A DNA stretch of 42,654 nt from a virus. Below the pieces are notes generated by a model, which made no database searches, was not told the origin of the DNA, and worked only from the letters and a program-made list of their open reading frames with translations. A program made the translations under genes and the position numbers. Of this stretch, positions 8,993 through 16,374 are shown piece after piece (position 1 is the first letter of the stretch; each line of letters starts with the position of its first letter). Where the stretch lies: IMG/VR virus record IMGVR_UViG_3300046683_000404, positions 1-42,654 of that record. One strand, written 5' to 3'.

Positions 8993-9543
8993 TCAGTAGT
9001 CCGCTCGTTGTGCCTCTGCTTCTTCTTCTCGGTCTTCGGCCTCGATGCGGTAGAACGCCATCCACTCGGTCAGCTCACGCGAGGTGATGCGCCGGAGCAT
9101 CTCCGCTACGGAGCAGTGGAAGACGTCTCGGGCGAGGATGAAGCAGAAGCGCCGGAAGCCGTCGGCGCTTCGGAGTTTCCCGCCAGCTCTTCCTCGTCGT
9201 CGCCGCCGATCCCCGACAGGGCTGCGGCGACGTCATAAAGCCGGTCGATGATCTTGCCGTTCTTCGTGCCGAGCGCGGGCGCATCCCGGTCGGTGAAGAC
9301 CCGCTCACCGGCCTCGTCGATGATGCACTTCACCAGCAGCGACGCCCGCGCGTTGTCGGAGACCGGCACGATCTCCATGTGCTTGGTTCCGGCACCGCGG
9401 ATCTGGCGGCGGGACGCCTCCCAGGCGTCGCGTTCCTCGCCGGTCAGGCCGCGCAGGAAGACGTCGCCGCCCCATTCGGGCACGACGACCTTTTCGATCT
9501 GCACGTCGACGACGGTCAGGATGGCGTCACGGGACAGGGACAT
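8993..9543 (-). CDS. Tail assembly chaperone fusion (G-T) made by -1 frameshift, 183 aa
   Basis: Read from the graphs of two frames: translation starts at 9543, shifts -1 at the heptamer GGGAAAC (plus coordinates 9175-9181, codons GGA AAC), and continues to TGA at 8993. The shifted part is 60 aa, running LRSADGFRRF to QRADY, with the typical second-chaperone motif TSRELTEWMAFYRIEAED. Three bases after the heptamer there is a perfect 9-bp stem (9163-9171 paired with 9146-9154, 8-nt loop) that would stall the ribosome. Position directly before the tape measure is exactly where siphoviruses encode such a pair. The fusion binds the tape measure during tail assembly (family knowledge). Confidence 0.88.
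9106..9543 (-). CDS. Tail assembly chaperone (G-like), unshifted product, 145 aa
   Basis: The zero-frame product of the same start as the frameshifted fusion, ending at TAG 9106-9108. The sequence MSLSRDAILTVVDVQIEKVV, then FLRGLTGEERDAWEASRR and an acidic tail (GGDDEEELAG) fits tail assembly chaperones of actinophages. After the slip site the zero frame becomes a low-complexity A/S/P tail (EAPTASGASASSSPETSS), as expected for the non-shifted end. The 12-bp gap from the upstream gene contains a GGAGCA-type ribosome site. Confidence 0.88.
   Translation of the reverse strand: MSLSRDAILTVVDVQIEKVVVPEWGGDVFLRGLTGEERDAWEASRRQIRGAGTKHMEIVPVSDNARASLLVKCIIDEAGERVFTDRDAPALGTKNGKIIDRLYDVAAALSGIGGDDEEELAGNSEAPTASGASASSSPETSSTAP
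9146..9181 (-). promoter_or_regulatory. Programmed -1 ribosomal frameshift signal
   Basis: The slippery heptamer G GGA AAC lies at 9181-9175 in the chaperone reading frame and fits X XXY YYZ. After a 3-nt spacer, arms GAAGCGCCG and CGGCGCTTC pair perfectly around an 8-nt loop. Slippage puts the ribosome into the frame encoding the T-like domain. Seen directly; efficiency is unknown. Confidence 0.85.
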
Positions 9544-9555
9544 GGGTGGTGCTCC

Positions 9556-10044
9556 TCATCGGGTGATGTCGCGGATGATGCCGTCGAGGACGTAGTTCAC
9601 GGCCACACGGGACCGTGGACCGGCCGCCGGGGCCACGACCTTGTAGAAGTAGGGCTGTGCGGGCTGCTGGACCCACACCTCGCGGTTCCCGAAGACCGGG
9701 TGCCGCCAGCGCGGTTTGACGCCTTCCATGTAGGCCTGGACGGCCTTCGAGTGGTTGGGCATCTTGCGGCCGTCCACACGGATGGACACGCGGGCGTTGC
9801 GGCCGGTGGTCTTGACCTCCAGCCGCGTCGCCTTGGACAGGTCGCTGCGCAGGCCACCGACCCGGTACGGGGTCTTGGACGGGATCCTGCGGATCGATGA
9901 CCGCACGATCGGGACCAGGGGCCGTGCCGACTTGCGCAGTTCCTTGCGCATCCGCTTGACGACCTCGCGGTTGTCCATGCGCCGCAACTCCCGCGACAGC
10001 CGGGACAGATCACGGCCGCGGCGCAGCTCCCAGTCCGGCTGCAC
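9556..10044 (-). CDS. HK97 gp10-like tail completion / neck protein, 162 aa
   Basis: The GTG start at 10044 shares its G with the TAG of the upstream tail tube gene (TAGTG); upstream extensions are shadow. The sequence is basic, with VVKRMRKELRKSARPLVPIV followed by RSSIRRIPSKTPYRVGGLRS, and a beta-rich middle (RVSIRVDGRKMPNHSKAVQA). It ends YVLDGIIRDITR. This pattern of an N-terminal basic helix, then a small alpha/beta domain matches the HK97 gp10 family of tail components. Its position after the tail tube gene is slightly unusual, since these proteins usually precede it. Confidence 0.6.
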   Translation of the reverse strand: MQPDWELRRGRDLSRLSRELRRMDNREVVKRMRKELRKSARPLVPIVRSSIRRIPSKTPYRVGGLRSDLSKATRLEVKTTGRNARVSIRVDGRKMPNHSKAVQAYMEGVKPRWRHPVFGNREVWVQQPAQPYFYKVVAPAAGPRSRVAVNYVLDGIIRDITR

Positions 10045-10523
10045 TACGGCACCGTCAGGTTCTCGACCGGGATGGACGTGATCGTGAACTGAATCATGAT
10101 CTGGCTGGGGTTCTCCACGTCGCGCTGCTTCGGCTGGCCGGCGACCCGGACCGGGAAGACGTCGTACTTCAGGCCCGCGGTGTCGCCCTCGGGGAAGATG
10201 CACACGAAGCCCACCGTGTCGCGCGGCAGCAGCGTGCGGACATCGTTGGACGTGGACGACAGGTACAGGGTGATCGAGCTGTCGTCGGCGGTGATCCGGC
10301 CCGGGATCTTGCCGGTGAACCGGGAGCCGAGGTCCGGGGTGTCGGCCTGGTCCGAGGTCGTCGCGAAGCCGGACACGGCCGCGATTTCCGCCGTCAGGTC
10401 GCTGCCCGCGTTGAGCTCGGAGCGGGTCGGGCTGTTCTTGTTCGCGATGGTGGAGACGAAGTAGTACCTCGTCGTGCCGGGCGGGATGTACCGGCTTGTC
10501 GGGGTGATCGGGGTGGCGACCAT
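10044..10523 (-). CDS. Major tail (tube) protein, 159 aa
   Basis: Builds the tail tube. MVATPITPTSRYIPPGTTRY, then YFVSTIANKNSPTRSELNAG and DLTAEIAAVSGFATTSDQAD resemble the lambda-V/actinophage tail tube families. The C-terminus holds KYDVFPVRVAGQPKQRDVEN and the beta-strand IQFTITSIPVENL. Length and position before the chaperones and tape measure fit. The start ATG 10523 is preceded by GAGGAG; the upstream stop TAA is 3 bp away. Confidence 0.8.
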   Translation of the reverse strand: MVATPITPTSRYIPPGTTRYYFVSTIANKNSPTRSELNAGSDLTAEIAAVSGFATTSDQADTPDLGSRFTGKIPGRITADDSSITLYLSSTSNDVRTLLPRDTVGFVCIFPEGDTAGLKYDVFPVRVAGQPKQRDVENPSQIMIQFTITSIPVENLTVP

Positions 10524-10526
10524 GGG

Positions 10527-10808
10527 TTACTCCTCGTCCTTCTTCTCGGTGGCCTTCGCGCGGGGCCGCGCAGGGGTGGGCTTGTCCTCGGACGCCTCGG
10601 CGGCGACCGGCGCGGGCGTCTCCTGGGCGTTCCCAGCAGCGGCCGCGAGAGCCTTGGCGGTGGCCTCGGCCGCTGCGTCTGCGCGGGCCTGAAGCTCTTC
10701 TTCGGGCACGGGAATCCAGCCGGCGTTCGCGTGATGGGGGACCGCGTCGGCGTCGACCTCGATCTCCTGCTCTTCTGGCAGCGTGGGATGCCGCATGATC
10801 ACGGTCAC
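10527..10808 (-). CDS. Small phage protein with low-complexity tail, 93 aa
   Basis: Unknown function. The GTG start overlaps the preceding TGA (GTGA); an in-frame ATG four codons later (MRHPTLPEEQEIEVDADAV) is also possible. The N-terminal 40 residues form a compact motif, VDADAVPHHANAGWIPVPEE, seen in phage head/tail operons. The rest is alanine-rich then lysine/glutamate-rich (KPTPARPRAKATEKKDEE). It may be an assembly or scaffold-type helper (inference). Confidence 0.65.
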   Translation of the reverse strand: MTVIMRHPTLPEEQEIEVDADAVPHHANAGWIPVPEEELQARADAAAEATAKALAAAAGNAQETPAPVAAEASEDKPTPARPRAKATEKKDEE

Positions 10809-11143
10809 GGGACCCTCACCACCGCGACGGTCACACCCGAGGTAACCGAGTAGCTGGTGATCGTCGCCCGGCCCGTCGACGGATCCGCATAGACCGGCAG
10901 CAGCGGAATCACCCCCACCCCGCTCGTGAGCGGCACAGCGAAGGTGCTGCTCGACGTGGTCAGGCGGCCGTCGACCAGGGCGGGGCAGGCGATGGTCACC
11001 GTGCAGTTCGCCGCGTTGGTGTTCTTGACGTAGAGGAACGTCCCCGGGCCGCAGACGGCTGTGTCGCCGTTGGTGGGAGCCACGAGCAGGGGCGCGATGT
11101 CCGCCCCGACGTTCGGGATGACGTTGGTGACGAGCGCGGTCAT
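10805..11143 (-). CDS. Beta-rich virion protein (possible head decoration), 112 aa
   Basis: MTALVTNVIPNVGADIAPLL starts a protein made of short S/T/V/G strands with two cysteines (VCGPGTFLY and NCTVTIACPA). It ends SVTSGVTVAVVRVP. There is no signal or TM segment. Small beta-barrel proteins at this place are often decoration or connector accessory proteins; that is inference. It is coupled by GTGA to the next gene. Upstream, a divergent plus-strand gene begins 49 bp away. Confidence 0.65.
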   Translation of the reverse strand: MTALVTNVIPNVGADIAPLLVAPTNGDTAVCGPGTFLYVKNTNAANCTVTIACPALVDGRLTTSSSTFAVPLTSGVGVIPLLPVYADPSTGRATITSYSVTSGVTVAVVRVP

Positions 11144-11191
11144 GCGCAGTACCCCTGTTCTGATTGACGGCTGTTCAGGTCGGACGGGACG

Positions 11192-11542
11192 ATGCGGACC
11201 ATGCAGGCAGCGATGCTCATTTCCCTCCTGGTCCTGGCGGTTGCTCTCGGCGTGGTCGTCCGGGCCGCGCGAATGCGGGCGCTCGCGACGGCGCCCTGCG
11301 TTGGCCTGCTGGGACTCCTCGGCATTGCCGCCGGAGCCGCGGCCCGGATGCCCTGGCTGGCGGTATTGGCGTTCTTCACGCTCGTCGCCGCGTTCGCCCT
11401 GTTCATCCGAGGGCTGGTGACGCTCGGCCGCCCGAAGCCGGCACAGGCACTTCCTCCGCCATGGGGCCCGCCGGCCAAGGAGGACACCCCGGGCTGGAGG
11501 CCCGAGGGCGCGCCGGCCTGGCGGCCGAAGGACCCGAGTTAG
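11192..11542 (+). CDS. Plus-strand three-helix membrane protein inside the late operon, 116 aa
   Basis: A lone plus-strand gene between minus-strand structural genes, and the reading on this strand is the convincing one. MQAAMLISLLVLAVALGVVV, then LATAPCVGLLGLLGIAAGAA, then MPWLAVLAFFTLVAAFALFI make three membrane segments. A proline/tryptophan-rich cytoplasmic tail follows, ending GWRPEGAPAWRPKDPS. Starts at ATG 11192 or 11201. Its TAG at 11540-11542 overlaps the opposing stop of 11539-12003. A TTGACG at 11164-11169 could be a -35 box, though the -10 (GACGAT) is poor. It looks like a moron or superinfection-exclusion-type membrane gene; function is inference. Confidence 0.6.
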   Translation: MRTMQAAMLISLLVLAVALGVVVRAARMRALATAPCVGLLGLLGIAAGAAARMPWLAVLAFFTLVAAFALFIRGLVTLGRPKPAQALPPPWGPPAKEDTPGWRPEGAPAWRPKDPS

Positions 11543-12003
11543 CGCAGGGTGTAGGCGTCGCAGTCGACGGTGAAGATGACGACGGCCTGGAGGCCGCGGT
11601 CCGTCTGGTCCTGCGACAGGGAGTGCGACCCGATCATGGCGCGCATGACGGTCTTCTGGAGGGTGCGGTCACGGGCGATGGCCGTGGCGGCGCCCGTCAT
11701 CAGCGCGTAGGCACGGACCCGGGCCGCCGCCACGTCGGTATTTCCCGCGAGGACGGCGGCCGCGCAGCGGATCGACGACTGTTCACGGTCCGGATTGCCC
11801 CCCAGGCCCTCGCCCACGAGCTGCGCCTCGACGTCCGTCTCGCCATCGCCGCCCGTCCAGCCCACCGACAGCACCTCCAGGGCGGCCGTTGACTCGATGG
11901 CGGGGCCGTCGCGGACGATGACACCCTCCAGCTCGGGCGCCGCCCCGAAGATCCTGACGAGCGCGTCGATCGCCGCCGGGACGGAAGACGTCCAGCCGTC
12001 CAT
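11539..12003 (-). CDS. Tail terminator / minor tail-type protein, 154 aa
   Basis: Mixed alpha/beta protein (MDGWTSSVPAAIDALVRIFG) with a middle region VLSVGWTGGDGETDVEAQLV and a final strand VVIFTVDCDAYTLR typical of the small tail-completion proteins that cap the tube. Position after the connector gene and before the tail tube gene agrees with that role. The stop shares bases with the opposing plus-strand gene; the start shares its A with the upstream stop region at 12003. Confidence 0.55.
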   Translation of the reverse strand: MDGWTSSVPAAIDALVRIFGAAPELEGVIVRDGPAIESTAALEVLSVGWTGGDGETDVEAQLVGEGLGGNPDREQSSIRCAAAVLAGNTDVAAARVRAYALMTGAATAIARDRTLQKTVMRAMIGSHSLSQDQTDRGLQAVVIFTVDCDAYTLR

Positions 12004-12560
12004 TACGCCACCCCGGGAAGGCTCAGGCCGAGCAGCTCCAGCGCCCGGCGGGGGATAGCGAAGCCGCGGCCGGGCGTGTATGTCTCGGCGTCACCGCCGA
12101 GCTGCACACCCATCGTGCCGCGCTGCGTCTCCCACAGATGTTGAATGATGATCAGCGCCGCCAGCCGGAACTTCGTCGGCAGGCTGACATACCCGGCCAG
12201 GTAGGAGATCGCCACGAGACCGGTCAGCGGCGGTCCGGACAGCACCGTGACGCGACCGGAACGGGCCTCGACGTGCATCGCAGAAGGGTCGACGCTCCAG
12301 GTCTGCGAGCCGTCCACCGCCGCAATCGACGTCAGCGAAACCACGGGCACCGACTCCAGCAGCCACGACGTGACCGAACCGGAGAAGCGGACCTCATCGA
12401 CGACGGTCCGCTGCTCCAGAACCTCCCCGCGTGCGATCTCGGCGGCCCCGGTCGCCGCATCCATGTACGTGAGCAGTTCGATGTCCTGGCTGGTGTCGCT
12501 GGCGGGGATGTTGAGCTGCGCCTTCACTGCGTCGAGCGTGACGATGGACAACGAAACCAC
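12003..12560 (-). CDS. Head-tail connector (gp6-like adaptor), about 185 aa
   Basis: LDAVKAQLNIPASDTSQDIE, then LLTYMDAATGAAEIARGEVL is the characteristic N-terminus of HK97 gp6-like connectors: a short helical pair followed by a beta domain (VPVVSLTSIAAVDGSQTW) and a closing helix with LGGDAETYTPGRGFAIPRRA. It joins the portal to the tail. The GTG at 12560 sits directly on an AAGG motif, so TTG at 12551 (nine bases after AAGG) may be the true start. Confidence 0.75.
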   Translation of the reverse strand: MVSLSIVTLDAVKAQLNIPASDTSQDIELLTYMDAATGAAEIARGEVLEQRTVVDEVRFSGSVTSWLLESVPVVSLTSIAAVDGSQTWSVDPSAMHVEARSGRVTVLSGPPLTGLVAISYLAGYVSLPTKFRLAALIIIQHLWETQRGTMGVQLGGDAETYTPGRGFAIPRRALELLGLSLPGVA

Positions 12561-12570
12561 CCTTCAGGCC

Positions 12571-12858
12571 CTACAGCCCATCCGTGGGACCGGAATCGGA
12601 AGCCACAGCCTTCTTCGCCGGGGTCCTCTTCGCGGCGGCGCGTGCCGGCTTCGGCTCGACTGCCGCCTCCGGGGGCCTGTCTGCGGCCGCATGCTCGGGT
12701 GCGGCCGGTGCCTGTTCCGGCTCGGCTTCGACGTCATGGCCGTACTGCTCGCGCAGGATCGTCGCGACGTTCTCGGCGTCGGCGTCGCGGCCGGCGCGCC
12801 GGTAGCTCTCGTACTCGGCGATGTAGGCGGCGCGATAGTCCGCCTCGATGTCCCTCAT
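12571..12858 (-). CDS. Small protein with helical N-terminus and Ala/Lys-rich tail, 95 aa
   Basis: Start ATG 12858 overlaps the upstream stop (ATGA); the longer reading is a shadow. MRDIEADYRAAYIAEYESYR then RAGRDADAENVATILREQYG is a helical segment of about 45 residues. The remainder is a charged A/P/K/E tail ending SDSGPTDGL. Such proteins occur next to capsid/connector genes in actinophages; no function can be assigned. Confidence 0.65.
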   Translation of the reverse strand: MRDIEADYRAAYIAEYESYRRAGRDADAENVATILREQYGHDVEAEPEQAPAAPEHAAADRPPEAAVEPKPARAAAKRTPAKKAVASDSGPTDGL

Positions 12859-13541
12859 ATCTCCCTCACCTGCTCGATCTCGGGCAGCCGCGCGTAGTAG
12901 TCGGCCTTGAGTGCCTGGCGCTGCTGCGGGCGCTGCCGGGTACGGTGCTCCATCCGCACGTCCCACAGCCCTTCGGCAGGGTCCACATGGTGCGTGGCGC
13001 TGTTGCCGCACAGCACCCGGGTGCCGTTCTCGCCGGGGGCGGTGACCACGTAGTGCGCCTGTTGCACGCCGATGCCAGGGAGCGCCCGGAAGAGCACCCG
13101 GAGTGTTGATTGCGAGTCCTGGTCGCCGCGCTCCCACATCGTGACCTCGGCGACGTCATGGGCCGTGGCGGCCAGGAGCGTCCTGGTGTCCGGAGGTACC
13201 TGCGTCAGGACCTCGTCGGCGTCGATCCGCAGGAACCAGTCGCCCGGCTGGGCCATCGTCGATCCGAGACGGAACATGAAGTCGCGCTTGGCGACCTCGC
13301 CGCCCCACCACGGTTGTAGTGGTGCGTGGATCGTGCAGCCCATTCCGGCGCCGGCCGCGGTGTGGGCGATGGTCTCGGCCTGCTCGATGCCCGAGGAGGG
13401 CTTGCGTAGTGCGCCGGGGAACAGGGCGTATGGGCCGTCGACGGCGACCAGGTGGTCACACAGCCGGGCGGCGCTGGCGACGCACTCGGCGAGCCAGGGC
13501 GCGGGTTCTTCGTACCAGGACAACAGGCCGATGACCCTCAT
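12855..13541 (-). CDS. Glycosyltransferase-like protein (GT-A fold), 228 aa
   Basis: MRVIGLLSWYEEPAPWLAEC followed by LCDHLVAVDGPYALFPGALR is the N-terminal Rossmann-like half of family-2 type glycosyltransferases. FLRIDADEVL (near residue 105) supplies a DxD-like metal/nucleotide-sugar motif. It has a C-terminal region with GWDVRME-type basic residues and no membrane segment. The start ATG 13541 overlaps the methyltransferase-like gene's stop. Its place between capsid and connector genes suggests it modifies virion proteins (inference). Acceptor and sugar unknown. Confidence 0.65.
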   Translation of the reverse strand: MRVIGLLSWYEEPAPWLAECVASAARLCDHLVAVDGPYALFPGALRKPSSGIEQAETIAHTAAGAGMGCTIHAPLQPWWGGEVAKRDFMFRLGSTMAQPGDWFLRIDADEVLTQVPPDTRTLLAATAHDVAEVTMWERGDQDSQSTLRVLFRALPGIGVQQAHYVVTAPGENGTRVLCGNSATHHVDPAEGLWDVRMEHRTRQRPQQRQALKADYYARLPEIEQVREI

Positions 13542-14038
13542 GCGTGCCAGCCCAGCCAGCCGCCGCGCGGGTTGCACAGGAAGATCCCCGGAAGCCCGGT
13601 TTCCTCAACGGCGTGGCGCATCTGGTCGTGGAAGGTCATGCCCTGGTGGCCGTTGCCGCAGTCGTGGATGACACACACCGAACCCGCCTTACCGTGCACC
13701 ACCCAGGTGCTCAGTTCGGCGAAGCGGTGATCCGGGTCGCTGTCGAGGATCACCAGGTCCGCTGATGCGACCTGCCCAGCGGTCGGCGAGCCGCGCTCTG
13801 GGTCTGCGAGGGGGCTGCGCCACCTCGGGTCGGACTCGAACCCGAGGTACGTCCCCACGGTCATGTCGAGGTGGCCGGTGAGCCGGCCGGTGCCGACGCC
13901 GGTCTCCAGCGTCACCGCGGGCTGCAGCATGCGCTGGAGCATGCCGACGAAGCGGCAGAAGTCCTGCTCCGGCGAGTAGGTGTCCCATGACAGCCAGCCC
14001 GGTTGAGCGTGCGGGGTGAACGCCTGCTCGTCGCGCAT
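13538..14038 (-). CDS. Class I SAM methyltransferase-like protein, 166 aa
   Basis: The start ATG 14038 lies just after the capsid terminator hairpin. The sequence MRDEQAFTPHAQPGWLSWDT leads to motif I VTLETGVGTGRLTGHL (SAM-binding glycine loop), then the acidic YLGFESDPRW and ADLVILDSDPDHRF, and GSVCVIHDCGNGH. These match Rossmann-type methyltransferases, shorter than usual. The pair with the glycosyltransferase-like gene is translationally coupled, so they may act on the same substrate, perhaps a sugar on the capsid (inference). Confidence 0.6.
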   Translation of the reverse strand: MRDEQAFTPHAQPGWLSWDTYSPEQDFCRFVGMLQRMLQPAVTLETGVGTGRLTGHLDMTVGTYLGFESDPRWRSPLADPERGSPTAGQVASADLVILDSDPDHRFAELSTWVVHGKAGSVCVIHDCGNGHQGMTFHDQMRHAVEETGLPGIFLCNPRGGWLGWHA

Positions 14039-14051
14039 GGAGTCTCCTGGT

Positions 14052-14075
14052 GGGGCCGGGCCGAAGCCCGGCCCC
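14052..14075 (-). terminator. Hairpin with UUCG tetraloop after the capsid gene
   Basis: Arms GGGGCCGGGC and GCCCGGCCCC pair perfectly around a 4-base loop; on the minus-strand transcript the loop reads UUCG, one of the most stable tetraloops. It lies between the capsid stop (14083) and the next start (14038). No U-run follows. It may partly terminate or protect the abundant capsid mRNA. Confidence 0.75.
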
Positions 14076-14082
14076 CTCATGG

Positions 14083-15468
14083 TCAGAAGGTCGGGGCGAT
14101 GAGGCCGGCGCCGCCGATCTCCACCACGGAGGCCGGGTAGCGGGCGGCGGTGAACGCCATGTAGCCGTAGATCTGCAGGCGCACCGTCAGGTTTCCCGAG
14201 CCGACGTCCGGCAGGACCCGGGTACGGATGCCCGACTCGAACAGCAGCAGGTCCGAGGCCCGCAGGACGTGGATGACGTCCTCCGTGGTGGAGGCGCCCA
14301 GGGTCGTGGGCATCGACGGGTCGGTGATCACAGGCAGGCCGTGCATCTGCCCCACGACCTGCTGCGAGCCGACCGTGCCCAGCGTGGCGATGGCGTTCAT
14401 CGGGTTGCCGGCGTCCGGCACCACGAGCGGCCGGTTCTGGCTGTCGACGGCGGCCAGGAACCAGGCCCACCGGCGCGGGTGCATCACGATCACGGTCGGC
14501 GGCATGAAGCGGGCCGTGTGAACGCGCTGCACCGCATCGGCGATCTTGCTGTAGATCGCGGCGACGGTCGCGGTGCCCGCGGTGATGGTGGTGATGCCCG
14601 CCGTGGCACGGACACCGGTGACCTGACCGGACGAGCCGGATCCGGAGATGACCTGAAGGTCGGCCTTCGTCGCGTAGTCCGCGGTCAGGTCACGGAAGAT
14701 GACCTGGTCGAAGCTGATCGGGCTCTGGTCGAGCAGCTGGATCGCGACGTCCTGCTGACCGGAGATCGTGCGCACCGGCGCCGCTACCGACGTGTCGGTG
14801 ATGTCGGTCTCCTGCACCGCGGCGTTGTCCGCGGTCTGTGCCGCCGTGGCGGTGCCGGTGGCCAGCTTCGGGATGTTGATGCTGTCGGTGCCGGGCGGCA
14901 GGGGCTGGCCGTTGCAGAGGTTCGCATACGCCCGGCCGGCGCGCGCCAGCTCGATGTACTGCTCCATCAGCCAGACCGGCGGGACGAAGTAGCCGCCCGT
15001 TCCGTCGGTGCGGTTGATGTCGCGGTATTCCTTGTCGGTCGCGACGTCCTGCGCGTGACGGCGCAGCCGCTCCTGTGCGCCGCCGTCGCCGTCCATCTGC
15101 AGCTGGACCCTCATCAGGTCCTGCAGGTAGCTGCGGCCGTTGCCCTGGTCGTAGGTGCGGCCCTCGGCCACCGACGTGGCGCGCTGCTGGGCCTTGCGGA
15201 CCGCCATGGCGCCGGCGGTGATGTCCTGCTCGCGCTCGGCTTCCTCGGAGAGCTCGGCGATGCGGGCGTCGAAGGAACGGAGTTCCTCGTCCTTGCCCTT
15301 GACCGATGCGGTGAGCGTGCGGAATTCGGTGTCCTCCTCCGTGGTGAGGTCCTCGCGGGCCTCCTCCTCGGCGAGATCGGTGATGGCCTTGCGCTGGGCG
15401 AGCAGCTGCTCGCGGTCCTTGGCTGCCTGCCCACGGCGAGCAATCAGCCGCTTGAGTCGCTCGTCCAT
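14083..15468 (-). CDS. Major capsid protein, HK97 fold with N-terminal delta (scaffold) domain, 461 aa
   Basis: Residues 1-115 are a charged coiled coil (MDERLKRLIARRGQAAKDRE, with AEEEAREDLTTEEDTEFRTL), the usual delta/scaffolding domain removed by the prohead protease. The shell region follows: GGYFVPPVWLMEQYIELARA, then INIPKLATGTATAAQTADNA and the E-loop/P-domain segments, with FMPPTVIVMHPRRWAWFLAA and GMPVITDPSMP-like (GLPVITDPSMPTT) motifs of HK97 capsids. The final strand YMAFTAARYPASVVEIGG closes the fold. AGGAGG lies 13 bases upstream of ATG 15468. Adjacent to protease and portal as expected. Confidence 0.95.
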   Translation of the reverse strand: MDERLKRLIARRGQAAKDREQLLAQRKAITDLAEEEAREDLTTEEDTEFRTLTASVKGKDEELRSFDARIAELSEEAEREQDITAGAMAVRKAQQRATSVAEGRTYDQGNGRSYLQDLMRVQLQMDGDGGAQERLRRHAQDVATDKEYRDINRTDGTGGYFVPPVWLMEQYIELARAGRAYANLCNGQPLPPGTDSINIPKLATGTATAAQTADNAAVQETDITDTSVAAPVRTISGQQDVAIQLLDQSPISFDQVIFRDLTADYATKADLQVISGSGSSGQVTGVRATAGITTITAGTATVAAIYSKIADAVQRVHTARFMPPTVIVMHPRRWAWFLAAVDSQNRPLVVPDAGNPMNAIATLGTVGSQQVVGQMHGLPVITDPSMPTTLGASTTEDVIHVLRASDLLLFESGIRTRVLPDVGSGNLTVRLQIYGYMAFTAARYPASVVEIGGAGLIAPTF

Positions 15469-15502
15469 GATGGCGAGCCTCCTGATTCTGGGAAACGGAC
15501 AT

Positions 15503-15553
15503 GACGGCGGCCAGTGCCAGGCCGTGATGTGCCGTCGTCAGCCAGTGCCAGGC
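15503..15553. repeat. 13-bp direct repeat and nested hairpins between protease and capsid genes
   Basis: GCCAGTGCCAGGC occurs at 15510-15522 and again at 15541-15553, and GACGGC (15503-15508) pairs with GCCGTC (15531-15536). The 141-bp gap between the protease and capsid genes otherwise carries only the capsid ribosome site. It may be a processing or capsid-boost signal; no promoter could be read. Confidence 0.5.
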
Positions 15554-15609
15554 ATGCGACAGCGCCGCGAATCCGTGCCGGATCGCGGATGGTTTAGGTG
15601 GTGCGGCGG

Positions 15610-16374
15610 TCAGCCGCTTTCGGGCCCGGCGCCAGCAGCGCGGGCCTCAAGCTCCAGGTCCCCGGACACGATCGCGCGGGCCTCAGCGAGGCTCAGCGAG
15701 CGCGACGCCCGGCCCGGAAGGAGACGTCGTACCGCAGCCAGTTGTTCGGCTGCGCGCTCCGCATCGCCGGCGCCGGCCGCGCCGAGGGAGCGCAGTTCGG
15801 CGACCGCGTCCTCCGGGGCCACGCAGGCGAGGTAGTCCAGGACGGAGCGCATGTTCAGCTGCGCGCTGGTCGCCGGGTTCGCCCCGAAGTTCACGACGCT
15901 CACGTCGCCCTTGTGGAGGGAGACCTCGGTGAGGCGGCGCTGCGAGTCGTCGTCGGACCAGGCGTCCTTCTTGACGCGGAACGCGAAGCTCATCTCGTCC
16001 ATGTCGCCGCGCGCCATCTTCGTTTCCAGACGCTGTACGTCGGGGTCCCGGCGGTCCAGGTCGGCCTTGACGAGCAGCCCGCGGGCATCGGTGTCCAGGT
16101 GCAGCGTGCCGGACTTCGTGCGGGCCAGCGGCATGCCCTCGTGATTGATGAGCAGATGCACGTCCGGCTTGTTGGCCAACGTCACGGCGAACGCCCGACG
16201 GTCCACGACCTCCGTCCAGCCACGCGGAGCTCCACCGAGCACGTCATACGGGTTGTCGAAGATCGAGGCGTATCCGGTCAGGTTCAGCGAGTCGCCGATC
16301 TGCCGCAACTCGAAATCAGTCGCGGCAATCGTGCGCCGCTCCGGGGCGTCGATGAGCGTCCGGCGGTCAACCAT
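15610..16374 (-). CDS. Prohead protease, HK97 type (U35), 254 aa
   Basis: Cleaves the capsid delta domain during maturation. ATDFELRQIGDSLNLTGYAS, FDNPYDVLGG and LLINHEGMPLARTKSGTLHL hold the candidate catalytic His78; the partner serine is Ser129 in GDMDEMSFAF, followed by FRVKKDAW and VSLHKGDVSVVNFGANP, all typical of the U35 family. The C-terminal 50 residues are an alanine/arginine-rich helix. The start overlaps the portal stop by 8 bp. Confidence 0.93.
   Translation of the reverse strand: MVDRRTLIDAPERRTIAATDFELRQIGDSLNLTGYASIFDNPYDVLGGAPRGWTEVVDRRAFAVTLANKPDVHLLINHEGMPLARTKSGTLHLDTDARGLLVKADLDRRDPDVQRLETKMARGDMDEMSFAFRVKKDAWSDDDSQRRLTEVSLHKGDVSVVNFGANPATSAQLNMRSVLDYLACVAPEDAVAELRSLGAAGAGDAERAAEQLAAVRRLLPGRASRSLSLAEARAIVSGDLELEARAAGAGPESG

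Noticed and set aside
11140-11487. 115-aa minus-strand ORF opposite the membrane gene
   Set aside because: R/A/T-rich, no structure; the plus reading shows three clean membrane helices.
14050-15504. 484-aa plus-strand ORF opposite the capsid
   Set aside because: Shadow of the capsid gene; no motif and no ribosome site.
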